Below, one piece after another: positions 63,865 to 64,000 of a DNA stretch of 64,000 bases; the stretch's first letter is position 1, and each line of letters begins with the position of its first letter. The notes below the pieces were generated by a model. That model did not search any database. It was not told where the DNA came from and was given only the letters and a program-made list of their open reading frames with translations. Location: positions 16,305 through 80,304 of the forward strand of contig JANXTY010000048.1 of NCBI GenBank assembly GCA_025352145.1. The letters run 5' to 3'. Origin of the DNA: Oxalobacteraceae bacterium (GTDB lineage: Bacteria > Pseudomonadota > Gammaproteobacteria > Burkholderiales > Burkholderiaceae_D). Both the position numbers and the translations under genes were made by a program.

Positions 63865-64000
63865 GTGTGCCCGACATGGGCATGTACTAATTACCTGAAA
63901 GGAGGTAATCGCAAGCAGTGACGACAAGCGTAGCGAAACCCAAGGTCAAAGCCGCGAGGTCAGACTGAAAGAAGGGCGTAGCAAAGAGGCGACCGCACGA
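63865..64000 (+). mobile_element. 5' end of a probable group II intron (cut by window end)
   Basis: The sequence starts GTGTGCCCGACATGGGC, matching the 5' GUGYG start and first stem (CCC/GGG) of bacterial group II introns. It continues with paired segments such as TTACCTGAAAGGAGGTAA and GACAAGCGTAGCG that fit domain I. The reverse-transcriptase part would lie beyond the window. It is recognised from memory of such introns; no alignment was made. Confidence 0.6.

Noticed and set aside
1..64000. CRISPR array, prophage or tRNA genes
   Set aside because: No regularly spaced repeats, phage structural genes or tRNA-like folds were seen anywhere in the window. The holin-like gene is an isolated metabolic-operon gene.

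Overview
The window looks like a chromosomal piece of a betaproteobacterium, most likely order Burkholderiales and perhaps family Oxalobacteraceae. The evidence is gene order (murG-murC-ddl-ftsQ-ftsA-ftsZ-peroxiredoxin-lpxC-DciA-M23 peptidase-secA), an S-adenosylhomocysteine riboswitch before ahcY, a fused indolepyruvate oxidoreductase, and sigma-54/NtrC-type promoters on nitrogen genes. Family placement is inference; no rRNA or tRNA gene was seen.

Layout. 1-14,365: end of the division and cell-wall cluster, then lpxC and secA, all rightward except a GDSL esterase lipoprotein and a DciA-like gene. 14,483-19,149: leftward indolepyruvate oxidoreductase and phenylalanine hydroxylase. 19,456-24,428: leftward five-gene ABC/GntR (YtrA-type) operon with a clear promoter and overlapping palindromic operator. 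24,569-28,795: cca, a glutathione transferase and a soluble lytic transglycosylase. 28,958-32,610: one-carbon and methyl-cycle genes (5-FCL; ahcY, holin-like gene and metF behind a SAH riboswitch). 32,718-33,058: a small element with inverted repeats. 33,209-35,975: an ExbB-ExbD motor with an unusual TonB-like partner and three heptamers phased at 21 bp upstream. 36,021-43,210: beta-oxidation genes under a TetR regulator. 43,780-48,415: Sel1-repeat protein, rhomboid protease, amtB with a coupled small protein, and a sigma-54/NtrC control region. 48,811-52,946: unknown secreted protein, two tandem alkaline phosphatases and a VOC-family pseudogene. 53,035-63,699: nitrate assimilation (narK, phosphatase-kinase fusion, nirB, nirD, nitrate reductase, FeS/membrane-anchor fusion). 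63,865-64,000: probable 5' end of a group II intron.

How the parts work together. Nitrate would enter by NarK, be reduced by a molybdopterin reductase that appears to draw electrons from quinol through a DmsB-DmsC-like fusion, then be reduced to ammonium by NirBD. AmtB brings in ammonium directly. amtB, narK and nirB each carry a near-consensus sigma-54 promoter, and NtrC-like sites lie upstream, so they form one nitrogen-limitation regulon. AhcY and MetF share a SAH-sensing leader. The best candidates for something undescribed are the Ton-like operon with its C-terminal beta-sandwich-like subunit and 21-bp phased repeats, the duplicated enhancer between narK and nirB, the long hairpin in the ftsZ leader, and the small ACT-like protein coupled to amtB. 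Several families of short dispersed repeats sit in intergenic gaps.
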